NCBI GenBank assembly: GCA_910584785.1
Contig: CAJUDX010000010.1
Span: 1 to 64,000 of the forward strand
Direction: 5' to 3'
Source: an uncultured Lachnospiraceae bacterium
Lineage (GTDB): Bacteria > Bacillota > Clostridia > Lachnospirales > Lachnospiraceae
DNA length: 64,000 bases
Shown here: one piece after another, positions 40,901 to 49,739 of the stretch
How the letters are laid out: each line of letters opens with the position of its first letter
How positions within the stretch are numbered: the stretch's first letter is position 1
The notes under the pieces: generated by a model
Seen by the model: only the letters and a program-made list of their open reading frames with translations
What the model was told of the DNA's origin: nothing
Database searches by the model: none
Position numbers and translations under genes: made by a program

Positions 40901-43722
40901 AGGTTATTCTGTATGTCGGCGGTGAAGGAAAGATCGAAGGGGATAATACGAGTTTATCCGTAATTGCCACACAGTATTATGGCGAGAGCTCCAGTGTATT
41001 TCAGTCGGTGGGCGGCAGTCTCAAGGTCGGATTAAATGAAATTACGATTCCGCGGATTAGCCAGATGTCCAGCGCAGAGGCCGGAGGCCAGCTGTATATT
41101 CAGTATGGAGGAACTTCCGGGGCAGAAAAATATGCTGTCCGTGTAACGATTCCTGAGACAGAGGCTGGAAAGTCAAAAGCAGCATTGATTCCTATGATTA
41201 ATCTCTACAATGACTTAGATGGCACGACGCAGGAAGAGCGGATAGAGACTTATCTTAAGGAACTGGATAATATTGACCCTGAAACGTTGCATAATGCCTG
41301 CCATGGCTCAATAGAAAACGAGTACAATCCGCAGACCTGTATTTTCGGTGCTACGGATATCGCCGGAAAACGTGTGATGTTTTCCCTGCCTTCGGCGCAG
41401 ATTAAATCTGGTTTGGGCAGCGGTGAAGCACGGGCAGAGAAATTAACCAATACCGTGGAAGCTATGGATCAGCTGCTTACACTCTGCTATCAGCATAAGG
41501 GCGTGAGCGATGACGAAACAATAGTAAACAACAAGAAGGCAAATGCAGGAAATGAGATGCCGGTAAGCCGAATCAATATCCGCTATCAGAGAATGTTTGA
41601 AGGTGCCTTTATGTATGCCGGCGGCGCACATATTGGAATCGGCTGGGGCTCTGCTGCGGGAATGATGGCTGGTGTGCCGGTGGAAACGGATGACAGGGGT
41701 AAATATCGGTCGGGAAGTCTGTTTGGTTGGGGCATTGCCCATGAAATCGGTCATGAAATTAACGAGGGAGCCTATGCGGTAGCTGAGGTAACGAATAACT
41801 ACTATGCGCAGCTGGCAAAATCCAGAGACAGCGATGCAACCACGCGCTGGGGCGATTATTCCAAAGTATATGATAAAGTGACTTCCGGTGCGAAAGGTCC
41901 GGCGGCTAATGGTGCGGTTCAGCTGGCCATGTACTGGCAGCTTCATCTGGCTTATGATAAGGACTATAACTTTAAAATTTATGACAAATATACCGAACAG
42001 ATGAACAGTCTGATCTTTGCAAGGATGGATTCCTATGCGAGAAAACCTGCGAACGCGCCTAAACCAGGTGACATAGCTTTAAGTGTAAACAGCGATAAGG
42101 ATAATAATTTAATGCGTCTGGCCTGTGCCGCCGCAGAGAAGAATATCCTGGAATTTTTTGAGCGCTGGGGAATGGAGCCAAATGCGGAAACTAAAGCCTA
42201 TGCAAACCAATTCCCGAAGGAAACAAGGGCAATCTGGCTGGTAAGCGATGATAAGCGCGTGAAGGCAATGGAAGCCGGGAATGCTCCGGAGAGCTATCAG
42301 GCGACGGTAGATGGAAGTGTTTCTTATGATGAAATGACGGATAATAACATTGTACGCATTGACCTGGAAACCAGCGATACTTCGGATAAGTTTATTGGTT
42401 ATGAAATTTTCCGCATTGAGCGCAAGGGAGAAGATACGATTCGGACCGCAGTAAAATTTGTCCCGGCAGACGGAAGCAGTACGGCAAGTACAGAGGATGT
42501 GATTGCAACTGTTAATAACCGTGCATTTACCTATGAGGTGGTTGGGTATAATCTCTGGCTGCAGCCAACAGAAGCGGTGGTAATCGGTCAGGCAAGGGTA
42601 TCCCACGACGGAAATCTGGATCGAACCAATTGGTCAGCCACCACAAATATGCTTTCGGATAATCCTCCATTACCTGGGGAGGGCGATGATGAAGAGCCGG
42701 ATGCTGTTGTTGACGATGCGATTTTATGTGTGATTGACAATGATAACGGCACAACCTTTACCGGAAGAACAACAGAAACCCATCATGCAGATGGAAAAGT
42801 GACCCCGGCACAGGACCCGGAAGTGATTATCTATTTGAATGGTGAGGAAACCTTAACTGCTCTGGAATACCGTCTGGCAGCGAATGAAACATCTGCCATT
42901 GGCAGATTTACAATTGAAGTCAGTGCCAACGGTACAACCTGGACGAAGGTTTCGACAAAAGAAGGCGAAGATAGCTTTAACCTTTCAGAAACCATAGCAG
43001 CAGATGGAACAAGGTATCATAGGATTGTATTCAGCAAAAAGAATGCAGACAGCGGAAATTATGAACTCTGCACTTATGATGCATCAATGGTGAAATTAAC
43101 CGCGCCGGGTCAGGCCGGACAGCAGATTTCCATTTCAGAAATTAAGCTTTATGGTCAGACCGGAGATAAGATTGATCTGCTTGGAGATGGCATTGGAATT
43201 TTGCAGGAGGATTATATTAATCCTAATCCTGACGCGGAAACGCCGAATGAAGTTTTAATTCCCAGAGGGTCTCTGGTTTTCACCGGACAGTATGCAGGAA
43301 ATCCGGCGTACAATATCGTTCTTCTCTGGGATGAGAATGGAAAGGTTGTCGGCGGGAAAGAAGGAGAAGCGCTTAAGGCCGGACAGCTGATTTTTGCTCC
43401 TGATCCAGGGGAAGGGGATTTGACTAACATTAGTGATGGTAATTGGATATATTATATCGAGCCAGAGAATTTAACAGGAATGACACTTCCCAAGCAGGTT
43501 CGTGCAGAACTGTACCGCGTGGATGATGCAAAGACGAACGAGGGACAGCGCCTGGTAAGTTCAACGGTATTCGTTGATATGCCGGTGGGAGAGCTTCCTG
43601 ATAATCTTCCGCCAATTACCATTAAGGAAACCGCATTCCCAGGGAAAAAAGAGGATGGAGAAGCGGTCGAAAATCCCAATACAGACGAAGAAATTTTAAA
43701 GGAAGAAGGAGAGATTTCATGA
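37939..43722 (+). CDS. Secreted multidomain M60 (enhancin-like) peptidase with dockerin-like module
   Basis: A 1927-residue exported protein, probably a mucin O-glycopeptidase. Order: signal peptide (1-26); dockerin-like pair of Ca-binding loops, DLNGDGNVDLLDI (about 262) and DADGDKIESAEIQ (about 307); an Asp/Ser/Pro-rich linker; two fibronectin type III domains (about 529-617, 630-715); an F5/8-type carbohydrate-binding domain (about 735-885); the M60 domain (about 900-1400) with HEIGHE (His1268, Glu1269, His1272) and the third ligand Glu1283 in AEVTNN, fitting HExxHx(8-28)E; a second F5/8-like domain (about 1590-1740); and a beta-rich tail. There is no LPXTG or membrane anchor. The next gene overlaps by 4 nt and encodes a wall-bound protein that may hold it at the surface. 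Confidence 0.93.
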   Translation: MKRRIAAILALCMALQGPGSALEVYGSTSGRGVFLEEVSEESAEFEKASKSDADGMETINTSETAAADGESEEKTKAMGGLYVEIRNLLEAPGCDFHLWLEPTGNTQRILERKEELEDKLSSGWDFEEVWDTRSKEEIIASGEGAKRVASQKIMDIPEGDYLLHLESAGESGFYLPYTQKISIRSGQIKKLYLANDFPEDHNRITEADDASDKEEKNRINGKFGLLIPGNFMQDGIKDELLEEDMEALLDAVDNGADTPEAFDLNGDGNVDLLDINCFSKFYQNDDKRSAKIVDAPYITEDMVQPLDADGDKIESAEIQKLFSGAHGNDGNPVFSASAGSDITADNPVEIKAEFTQSVQNVRGFAITPKTGSLDFIQDGKIEVVDANGKLYSFGITNGVAKLESTKTINLPADDENGEDGRKESNASTEPDAVASPSDAEVSTFSLHTLDEAAQESPEETLTLSFKEARAEDDWEKGKQAKPILIDFGRQIPVKRVTILITKTMNQSNLAEIAHTEFLNGMEDHIPEPDLSIPDKLKGVPGDAQFSVSWRSQPNVTGYQVMISGETMKGMKENIEFPIQVSNTITVSKLDGEELANNKTFQVRVRSVNGEWRSPYCPVFEVSTEAASKPKPPEQISIRGGFQKLTVSWKKMKATDSYNLYYREKTGNDTEFTAITGITGTSKEITGLKDSTTYELYMTGQNQIGVSDPSQRYEGRTVIITPPQTPDFMLLNVPKAGGGPSEKIVSVNNHGGDVVGDEFAIVDGQFETVWIRNDWDAGCVYFDNNKSPIITFDQAYTMDTVVIIPDYEQKFNYSGCKLVYWDEEDNQGIAEGRLTRLLDEDGIPYYEFIAREPFTAKKVRVAVTTGYSRRISFAELKFYEYYPLEDEIFAMYTDTLHIMLKDDVTEDKINGFYERLEYVDPVSGEKTPRYAFLKQELDNAMDLLHNKGSIGRVLYLDDKLTKRSDSHINFGGGLNTWQPLGVTGLAGDKVILYVGGEGKIEGDNTSLSVIATQYYGESSSVFQSVGGSLKVGLNEITIPRISQMSSAEAGGQLYIQYGGTSGAEKYAVRVTIPETEAGKSKAALIPMINLYNDLDGTTQEERIETYLKELDNIDPETLHNACHGSIENEYNPQTCIFGATDIAGKRVMFSLPSAQIKSGLGSGEARAEKLTNTVEAMDQLLTLCYQHKGVSDDETIVNNKKANAGNEMPVSRINIRYQRMFEGAFMYAGGAHIGIGWGSAAGMMAGVPVETDDRGKYRSGSLFGWGIAHEIGHEINEGAYAVAEVTNNYYAQLAKSRDSDATTRWGDYSKVYDKVTSGAKGPAANGAVQLAMYWQLHLAYDKDYNFKIYDKYTEQMNSLIFARMDSYARKPANAPKPGDIALSVNSDKDNNLMRLACAAAEKNILEFFERWGMEPNAETKAYANQFPKETRAIWLVSDDKRVKAMEAGNAPESYQATVDGSVSYDEMTDNNIVRIDLETSDTSDKFIGYEIFRIERKGEDTIRTAVKFVPADGSSTASTEDVIATVNNRAFTYEVVGYNLWLQPTEAVVIGQARVSHDGNLDRTNWSATTNMLSDNPPLPGEGDDEEPDAVVDDAILCVIDNDNGTTFTGRTTETHHADGKVTPAQDPEVIIYLNGEETLTALEYRLAANETSAIGRFTIEVSANGTTWTKVSTKEGEDSFNLSETIAADGTRYHRIVFSKKNADSGNYELCTYDASMVKLTAPGQAGQQISISEIKLYGQTGDKIDLLGDGIGILQEDYINPNPDAETPNEVLIPRGSLVFTGQYAGNPAYNIVLLWDENGKVVGGKEGEALKAGQLIFAPDPGEGDLTNISDGNWIYYIEPENLTGMTLPKQVRAELYRVDDAKTNEGQRLVSSTVFVDMPVGELPDNLPPITIKETAFPGKKEDGEAVENPNTDEEILKEEGEIS

Positions 43723-44918
43723 TAAAGAAATGGGGAAAAAATATTCTTTTCAGTGCAGCTGCCAGCCTTTTGGTTGCTTCCATGGCTCTTTCTTCGAACG
43801 TTTTGACGGTTCAGGCAGAGGAGACAGCGCAGGCTGCCGATGATTTTGTAACATGGAGAAATAAGGGGAAACATGGAGACAGCTATGTGATTGGTCTTTC
43901 TCTTCAATTAGGAGAGTATGAAACCTTTACGGAAAGCGAGACATTTAAGGTAACATTTTTGGTAAACACCAAGGATGGTGTTCCGGTGCCGGAGGAAGAT
44001 TGTTCGTTTACCTTTGATAAGAACATTGCTGATGGTTCCGGCGAGGCAGTGGTGCAGGATTTCCGTTTTGTGGAGGATGGAAAGTTTCGGATTATTGTTT
44101 CCGGGAGAAAGGCGGACAGTGGAGATACGGCTATTTTAAATCAAAAAACTCCGCTGCCGGTAGGTGAATTTTCTGTTATTGTCAGAGATCAGGATGTTGA
44201 GGTAACACCGGTTAAGGAAGAATGTGAAGCTGTCGATGAGTATGGGATACTTGTCCCGATTTCCGACTTTGGCAGCCAGGAGGCCCATGTTATCTTATCA
44301 GATAACCAGTCGGATAACCAGCCGGAGCCAACACCGCCGGAAACTTCCACTCCCAATTCTACCTCTGTGTCCTCCGGCAATCGCCGTTCCCGCAGGGTGG
44401 ATTCCGAGCTTAAAGCACAGCTTGGGCCAATCCGGGCAGTGGAGACCAGGGGTACATGGAAGCTTGGACCAAATGGAACCTGGCTCTTCCTGGACGATAT
44501 GGGGAATCCTATGACCAATACCTGGGTGTATGTCAATGGCGCATTCTATCACTTAGGCCCGGACGGCACAATGCAGACAGGATGGTTTGAGGAGAACGGA
44601 AAACGGTATTACCTTAACCTCAACGGCGCTATGACCACCGGTTGGCAGCTGGTGGATAATCTCTGGTACTTTATGGAGACTGACGGAACGATGAGGACCG
44701 GCTGGTGTGAGATTAAGGGAAAATGGTATTACTTTAATCCGGTGCGCCCTGTGCCGCAGCTGGTTTACGATAAGGCAACCGGTGTTGTACTAACCGATCC
44801 GCTTACCTGGGCACCGATTACCACCACAGAAGGTCAGATGAATTACGGAGAAATGTACCGAAATACCGTAACGCCGGATGGCTATCGCGTAGATGAAAAT
44901 GGTGCATGGGTAAACTAA
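43719..44918 (+). CDS. Choline-binding-repeat wall protein, possible cohesin-like partner of the M60 peptidase
   Basis: A 399-residue exported protein. A signal peptide (about 1-32, ending VLTVQAEE) leads into a beta-rich domain of about 150 residues (GEYETFTESETFKVTFLVNT, SFTFDKNIADGSGEAVVQDF, GKFRIIVSG, PVGEFSVIV) that resembles a cohesin or other Ig-like fold. A Pro/Ser/Thr linker follows, then four or five choline-binding (CW_binding_1) repeats such as GWFEENGKRYYLNLNG and GWQLVDNLWYFMETDG (about 250-340), which hold proteins on teichoic acids. Its ATG overlaps the M60 stop codon, so the two are made together. A dockerin in one and a cohesin-like domain in the other would give a two-protein surface complex; the cohesin call is tentative. 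Confidence 0.88.
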   Translation: MIKKWGKNILFSAAASLLVASMALSSNVLTVQAEETAQAADDFVTWRNKGKHGDSYVIGLSLQLGEYETFTESETFKVTFLVNTKDGVPVPEEDCSFTFDKNIADGSGEAVVQDFRFVEDGKFRIIVSGRKADSGDTAILNQKTPLPVGEFSVIVRDQDVEVTPVKEECEAVDEYGILVPISDFGSQEAHVILSDNQSDNQPEPTPPETSTPNSTSVSSGNRRSRRVDSELKAQLGPIRAVETRGTWKLGPNGTWLFLDDMGNPMTNTWVYVNGAFYHLGPDGTMQTGWFEENGKRYYLNLNGAMTTGWQLVDNLWYFMETDGTMRTGWCEIKGKWYYFNPVRPVPQLVYDKATGVVLTDPLTWAPITTTEGQMNYGEMYRNTVTPDGYRVDENGAWVN

Positions 44919-44931
44919 TTCCAGATGGTAC

Positions 44932-44960
44932 TTGACAAAATTAGAAAAAGTGATTATGAT
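44932..44960 (+). promoter_or_regulatory. Sigma-A promoter of the greA-valS T-box transcript
   Basis: Perfect TTGACA (44932-44937), 17-bp spacer, TATGAT (44955-44960). It starts only 14 bp after the stop codon of the choline-binding protein gene. Confidence 0.9.
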
Positions 44961-44965
44961 TAGCT

Positions 44966-45364
44966 AATATTAGGATGTCAGGGGCAAAAGCCCTTTTGAC
45001 CCTGACATTATATTAGCAGAAAACAGCAGTGAAGAAGAGGAGTACAGTTTCATTTCTGACAGAGAGAACCGCTCGTCGGCTGGAAAGCGGTTTAAGAAGG
45101 TGAGATTAGAAGGTAGCTTTGGAGCTGGAGGCCCGAATAAGAATCCAGGAAGAAAGAATACAGAAAAGTAAAAAAGCTGATGGATTCAAGACAGGTAAGG
45201 TTTCCCGGCAATGCCCCGTTATCGGCAAATAAGATTGCAGAAAGCATGGCTAAACACTATGGATTCCGATGGAGTGATAGAGAAAAACTGCCGGCCTTCT
45301 GTAAATAAAGGTGGTACCGCGATAATTCGCCCTTTGCATGTTTTTCGTGCAGAGGGCGTTTTTT
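44966..45364 (+). promoter_or_regulatory. T-box riboswitch, valine type, controlling greA-valS
   Basis: The T-box sequence AAAGGTGGTACCGCG (45307-45321) is canonical and pairs with uncharged tRNA acceptor ends. Stem I features upstream include GAAGAGGAGTA (about 45034) and, on its 3' side, GAAGGTAGC (about 45109), where GTA fits the specifier position for valine. This agrees with valS downstream. A terminator (45328-45364) competes with the antiterminator. The leader is long (about 400 nt) because a strong extra stem (GCTAATAT...TGTCAGGG / CCCTGACA...ATATTAGC, 44962-45019) precedes Stem I. Confidence 0.92.
45328..45364 (+). terminator. T-box regulated terminator
   Basis: CGCCCT (45328-45333) pairs with AGGGCG (45353-45358), with an inner GCA/TGC pair, followed by TTTTTT. 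It forms when tRNA-Val is charged and the antiterminator is absent. Confidence 0.9.
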
Positions 45365-45434
45365 CTTTTATGTGGTTTTATTCTTTGGGCAATTGCCTGA
45401 ACGGATGTCAGTAAAAGGACAGGAGGTGATAAGG

Positions 45435-45938
45435 ATGCGTGAACAATTAACGGTCAGCGATATGAAAAAAATCGAAGAAGAAATTAGTCATCGCAAGCTG
45501 GTCATCCGTAAGGAGGCGATTGAAGCGGTGAAAGAGGCACGGGCACAGGGGGATTTAAGCGAAAATTTTGAGTATTATGCGGCAAAGAAGTATAAGAACC
45601 AGAATGAAAGCCGAATCCGATACTTAGAAAAGATGCTGCGCACCGCCCAGCTTGTATCGGACCAGTCGAAGCCGGATGAGATTGGAATTAATAATACGGT
45701 TGAACTGTATTTTGAGGAGGACGACGAGGTGGAAACCTATCGTCTGGTAACCTCTATCCGAGGAAATTCGATGAAAGGATTAATCAGCATTGAATCGCCT
45801 CTGGGAAAAGCGATTCAGGGTCATAAGGAAGGCGAACGGGTGCACGTACAAGTGAATGAGAAGGCCGGGTACGATGTGGTCATTCGAAAGATTATTAAGA
45901 CAGAGGATGACAGCCAGGATAATATCCGGGGCTTTTAA
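45435..45938 (+). CDS. greA: GreA-family transcription elongation factor
   Basis: A 167-residue Gre factor that reactivates backtracked RNA polymerase by stimulating transcript cleavage. The N-terminal coiled coil holds ARAQGDLSENFEYYAAKK, with the acidic tip residues of the GreA family, and the C-terminal FKBP-like domain has SIESPLGKAIQGHKEGERV. ATG 45435 has a near-perfect AGGAGGTGA 6 nt upstream; a longer in-frame reading starts inside the T-box terminator and is rejected. It is first in the T-box transcript and valS follows after 66 bp, so this elongation factor is put under valine-tRNA control. That is unusual for greA. Confidence 0.93.
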   Translation: MREQLTVSDMKKIEEEISHRKLVIRKEAIEAVKEARAQGDLSENFEYYAAKKYKNQNESRIRYLEKMLRTAQLVSDQSKPDEIGINNTVELYFEEDDEVETYRLVTSIRGNSMKGLISIESPLGKAIQGHKEGERVHVQVNEKAGYDVVIRKIIKTEDDSQDNIRGF

Positions 45939-46004
45939 TGCTTAGGGCAAGAAAATCAGTAAAAATTTAAGAAATAAAAAATAAAAAGTTTAGGAGAATT
46001 ACAC

Positions 46005-48671
46005 ATGAAGGAATTAGAAAAAACCTACAATCCGGCGGAGATTGAAGGTCGTCTGTATGAAAAATGGCTGAATAAAAAATATTTCCAGGCCAAAGTAAAT
46101 AAGAATAAAAAACCATTTACTATCGTCATGCCCCCACCCAATATTACCGGACAGCTTCACATGGGCCATGCCCTGGATAATACCATGCAGGATATTTTAA
46201 CCCGCTTTAAGCGGATGCAGGGTTATGAAGCGCTATGGCAGCCGGGGACAGACCATGCAGCGATTGCCACGGAGGTTAAGGTTATCGACAAGCTGCGCCA
46301 GGAAGGTCTTGAAAAGGCAGATTTAGGCCGTGAGGGTTTTCTGGAAAAATGCTGGGACTGGAAAAAGGAGTATGGTTCCCGGATTATCAATCAGCTTCAC
46401 CGCCTTGGCTCCTCGGCGGACTGGGACCGGGAGCGCTTTACCATGGATGAGGGCTGTTCGGATGCTGTGCTGGAAGTGTTCTGCAAGCTTTATGAAAAAG
46501 GATATATCTATAAAGGCTCCCGGATCATTAACTGGTGTCCGGTGTGCCAGACCTCGATTTCCGACGCCGAAGTGGAGCACGTGGAGCAGGAGGGCCATTT
46601 CTGGCATATCAACTATCCGGTGGTTGGTGAAGAGGGAAGGTTTGTGGAGATTGCCACGACTCGTCCCGAAACGATGTTAGGTGATACCGCCGTTGCCGTA
46701 AATCCTAAAGATGAGCGCTATCAGGATCTGGTGGGAAAGACCTTAGAGCTTCCCCTGACCGATCGGGAGATTCCGGTGGTTGCCGATGAGTATGTGGATA
46801 TGGAGTTTGGCACAGGCTGCGTAAAGATTACTCCTGCCCATGACCCCAACGACTTTGAAGTAGGAAAGCGCCATAACCTTCCTGAGATTGTGATGTTAAA
46901 TGACGACGGAACTATCGCAGCGCCGGGCAAGTACCAGGGCATGGACCGCTACGAGGCACGAAAGGTTATCGTTGCTGATTTAGACAGCCAGGGCCTTCTG
47001 GTTAAGGTGGTTCCCCATACACACAACGTAGGAACCCACGACCGTTGTAAGACCACGGTAGAACCTATGGTAAAGCAACAGTGGTTTGTGCGGATGGAAG
47101 AGATGGCAAAGCCGGCGATCGAGGCGTTAAAGACCGGGGAATTAACGTTTGTGCCGGAAAGTTTTGGAAAAACCTATCTTCACTGGCTGGAGGGCATCCG
47201 TGACTGGTGCATTTCCCGCCAGCTCTGGTGGGGGCATCGGATTCCGGCCTACTACTGCCAGGACTGCCAGGAAATCGTGGTTGCAAAGGAGAAGCCCGAA
47301 GTTTGCCCGAAATGCGGGAAAAACCATTTTGTACAGGATGAGGATACCTTGGATACCTGGTTTTCCTCTGCACTCTGGCCTTTTTCTACCCTGGGCTGGC
47401 CGAAGAAAACCAAGGATCTGGAGTATTTCTATCCAACCGATGTGCTGGTAACGGGTTATGATATTATCTTTTTCTGGGTAATCCGCATGGTGTTTTCCGG
47501 CATTGAGCAGACCGGGAAACCGCCCTTCCACACGGTATTGATTCACGGCCTGATTCGGGATTCGCAGGGCCGCAAGATGAGTAAATCCCTGGGCAATGGC
47601 ATCGATCCCCTGGAAGTGATTGACAAGTACGGCGCAGACGCTCTGCGCATGACCTTAATTACGGGCAATGCCCCCGGCAATGATATGCGTTTCTACTGGG
47701 AGCGCGTGGAGAACAGCCGAAACTTTGCCAATAAGGTGTGGAATGCTTCCCGGTTTATTATGATGAACCTGGAAAAGGCGCCGGAGATTTCCTCTGGCAG
47801 TATGAACAAAGCAGCGCCTTTGGGCCTGACGATGGCGGATCAATGGATCTTATCTAAGGTTAACACACTGGCAAAGGAAGTAACCGAAAATCTGGATAAG
47901 TATGAACTGGGTATTGGCTTACAGAAGGTTTACGACTTTATCTGGGAGGAGTTCTGCGACTGGTATATCGAGATGGTAAAGCCGCGGCTCTATAACGATC
48001 AGGATACGACCAAGGCCGCCGCAATCTGGACACTGAAAACTGTATTGATTCAGGCGTTAAAGCTTCTGCACCCGTTTATGCCGTTTATTACCGAGGAAAT
48101 TTTCTGCAACCTTCAGGAAGAAGAGGAATCGATTATGGTTTCGTCCTGGCCGGAGTGGAAGGAAGAGTGGAACTTTACCGCAGAAGAATCTGCAACGGAG
48201 ACTATCAAAGAAGCTGTTCGGAGTATCCGCGCTGTACGGACATCAATGAACGTTCCGCCGAGCAAAAAGACAAAAGTATTTGTAGTGTCTGAAAATACGG
48301 AATTACTTCAGATTTTTGAACACAGCAAAGCCTTCTTCGCTTCGTTGGGCAATGCCAGTCAGGTTTTGATTCAGCCGGATAAGGCAGGAATCGACGAGGA
48401 TGCTGTATCCGCCCTGATTCCTCAGGCTGCGATTTACCTGCCCTTTGCGGAACTGGTGGATATCGAAAAAGAACTGGAACGCCTGCGTAAAGAGGAAAAA
48501 CGCCTGGAAGGTGAGCTTGAGCGTGTCCATAAGATGTTAAGTAATGAAAAGTTTGTCAGCAAAGCCCCTGTGGCAAAGCTTGAAGAGGAGAAGGCAAAGA
48601 AAGAAAAATACACCCAGATGATGGACCAGGTAAAGAAGCAGCTGGCGCATCTGATCCGGCAGGAGGCATAA
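46005..48671 (+). CDS. valS: Valyl-tRNA synthetase
   Basis: Class Ia synthetase of 888 residues, normal for bacteria, that charges tRNA-Val and edits mischarged threonine. The HIGH motif is in PPPNITGQLHMGHALDNTM, the KMSKS motif in GRKMSKSLGNG, and the CP1 editing domain contains TTRPETMLGDTAVAVNP. A zinc-binding CQDCQEIV...CPKCGKNH cluster is present at about 420-450. The C-terminal coiled coil (KELERLRKEEKRLEGELERV) is typical. It lies 66 bp after greA behind a valine-type T-box leader, which matches its product and explains the regulation. Confidence 0.98.
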   Translation: MKELEKTYNPAEIEGRLYEKWLNKKYFQAKVNKNKKPFTIVMPPPNITGQLHMGHALDNTMQDILTRFKRMQGYEALWQPGTDHAAIATEVKVIDKLRQEGLEKADLGREGFLEKCWDWKKEYGSRIINQLHRLGSSADWDRERFTMDEGCSDAVLEVFCKLYEKGYIYKGSRIINWCPVCQTSISDAEVEHVEQEGHFWHINYPVVGEEGRFVEIATTRPETMLGDTAVAVNPKDERYQDLVGKTLELPLTDREIPVVADEYVDMEFGTGCVKITPAHDPNDFEVGKRHNLPEIVMLNDDGTIAAPGKYQGMDRYEARKVIVADLDSQGLLVKVVPHTHNVGTHDRCKTTVEPMVKQQWFVRMEEMAKPAIEALKTGELTFVPESFGKTYLHWLEGIRDWCISRQLWWGHRIPAYYCQDCQEIVVAKEKPEVCPKCGKNHFVQDEDTLDTWFSSALWPFSTLGWPKKTKDLEYFYPTDVLVTGYDIIFFWVIRMVFSGIEQTGKPPFHTVLIHGLIRDSQGRKMSKSLGNGIDPLEVIDKYGADALRMTLITGNAPGNDMRFYWERVENSRNFANKVWNASRFIMMNLEKAPEISSGSMNKAAPLGLTMADQWILSKVNTLAKEVTENLDKYELGIGLQKVYDFIWEEFCDWYIEMVKPRLYNDQDTTKAAAIWTLKTVLIQALKLLHPFMPFITEEIFCNLQEEEESIMVSSWPEWKEEWNFTAEESATETIKEAVRSIRAVRTSMNVPPSKKTKVFVVSENTELLQIFEHSKAFFASLGNASQVLIQPDKAGIDEDAVSALIPQAAIYLPFAELVDIEKELERLRKEEKRLEGELERVHKMLSNEKFVSKAPVAKLEEEKAKKEKYTQMMDQVKKQLAHLIRQEA

Positions 48672-48681
48672 ATACAGGCCA

Positions 48682-49653
48682 ATGAAGTGGAAGAATGGAT
48701 TACTTTTGCTGCTGACAGCGACGATTTGGGGCGTCGCCTTTGTGGCACAGAGTTTGGGGATGGAGTATATCGGCCCGTTTACCTTTAACGCCGTTCGGTG
48801 CAGTATTGGGGGAGCAGTACTGATTCCGGTGATTTTCCTGGCAGACTGGCTGGAGAAAAGGGAAAAGCCGGATGATGGGAGGGCAATGGAGCACGAAAGA
48901 ATGGCAGGGAAAGGGGGCGGACAAACGGGCAAGGGCCTGACGGAAAAAGAAGCTGCACAGGAAAGGAAAATCCTGCTTTCCGGCGGTCTTTCCTGTGGAC
49001 TGCTCTTCTTTCTGGCAACGAATTTTCAGCAGATTGGCATTATGTATACTACCGTGGGAAAAGCCGGGTTTATTACCGCCTGCTACATTGTTATCGTTCC
49101 TGTACTTGGTATTTTCTTAAACAAGGCGTGCGGCCCGGCGGTGTGGGGGGCTGTGGCGCTCGCCCTTATCGGACTGTACTTACTCTGCATGGAGGGGGAT
49201 GGTTTTTCCATCTCCCGCGGGGATTTTCTGGTGCTTATCTGTGCCGTTTTGTTTTCCCTGCACATTCTGGCGATTGACTATTTTTCGCCGCTGGTAAACG
49301 GGGTCAAACTTTCCTGCATTCAGTTTTTTATTTGCGGGATACTCTCGGCAGTTTTTATGCTGTTTCTGGAAAAGCCGGTGCTCGCCGATATTCTGGCTGC
49401 CTGGGCGCCGATTTTATATGCGGGCGTGATGAGCTGCGGCGTGGCTTACACCTTACAGATTATCGGGCAGAAAGGGATGAGTCCCACCCTTTCTTCCCTG
49501 ATTTTAAGTCTGGAATCCAGCATTTCTGTGCTTGCAGGATGGATGATTCTCGGACAAAAGCTAAGTCAAAGGCAGTTTCTTGGCTGTGCGGTAATGTTTG
49601 GGGCCATTGTTTTGGCGCAGCTTCCGGGAAAGAGGTCATCGGAGGGTTTTTGA
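48682..49653 (+). CDS. EamA-family (DMT) transporter
   Basis: A 323-residue membrane protein with about ten helices in two EamA repeats (LLLLLTATIWGVAFVAQSLG; GKAGFITACYIVIVPVLGIF; second repeat CAVLFSLHILAIDYFSP ... SLESSISVLAGWMILGQKLS). The drug/metabolite transporter superfamily exports amino acids, nucleosides or drugs; the substrate is unknown. A charged insertion of about 40 residues (REKPDDGRAMEHERMAGKG...) lies between the second and third helices and is not usual for the family. It begins 10 bp after valS and probably shares its transcript. Confidence 0.9.
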   Translation: MKWKNGLLLLLTATIWGVAFVAQSLGMEYIGPFTFNAVRCSIGGAVLIPVIFLADWLEKREKPDDGRAMEHERMAGKGGGQTGKGLTEKEAAQERKILLSGGLSCGLLFFLATNFQQIGIMYTTVGKAGFITACYIVIVPVLGIFLNKACGPAVWGAVALALIGLYLLCMEGDGFSISRGDFLVLICAVLFSLHILAIDYFSPLVNGVKLSCIQFFICGILSAVFMLFLEKPVLADILAAWAPILYAGVMSCGVAYTLQIIGQKGMSPTLSSLILSLESSISVLAGWMILGQKLSQRQFLGCAVMFGAIVLAQLPGKRSSEGF

Positions 49654-49694
49654 CGCCCTGTCAGCAACTGCCGATATTTAGCGAAAGATTTTGA

Positions 49695-49722
49695 TTGAAA
49701 ATTTGCCAGAAAGCTTTATAAT
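49695..49722 (+). promoter_or_regulatory. Sigma-A promoter of folC
   Basis: TTGAAA (49695-49700), 16-bp spacer, perfect TATAAT (49717-49722). The leader is only about 12 nt before the GGGAGGAAG ribosome site. Confidence 0.75.
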
Positions 49723-49739
49723 CATAAGGGAGGAAGAAT

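Noticed and set aside
43719..44918. Lytic enzyme call for the choline-binding protein
   Set aside because: No amidase, lysozyme or peptidase motif is present; only a signal peptide, a beta domain and wall-binding repeats.
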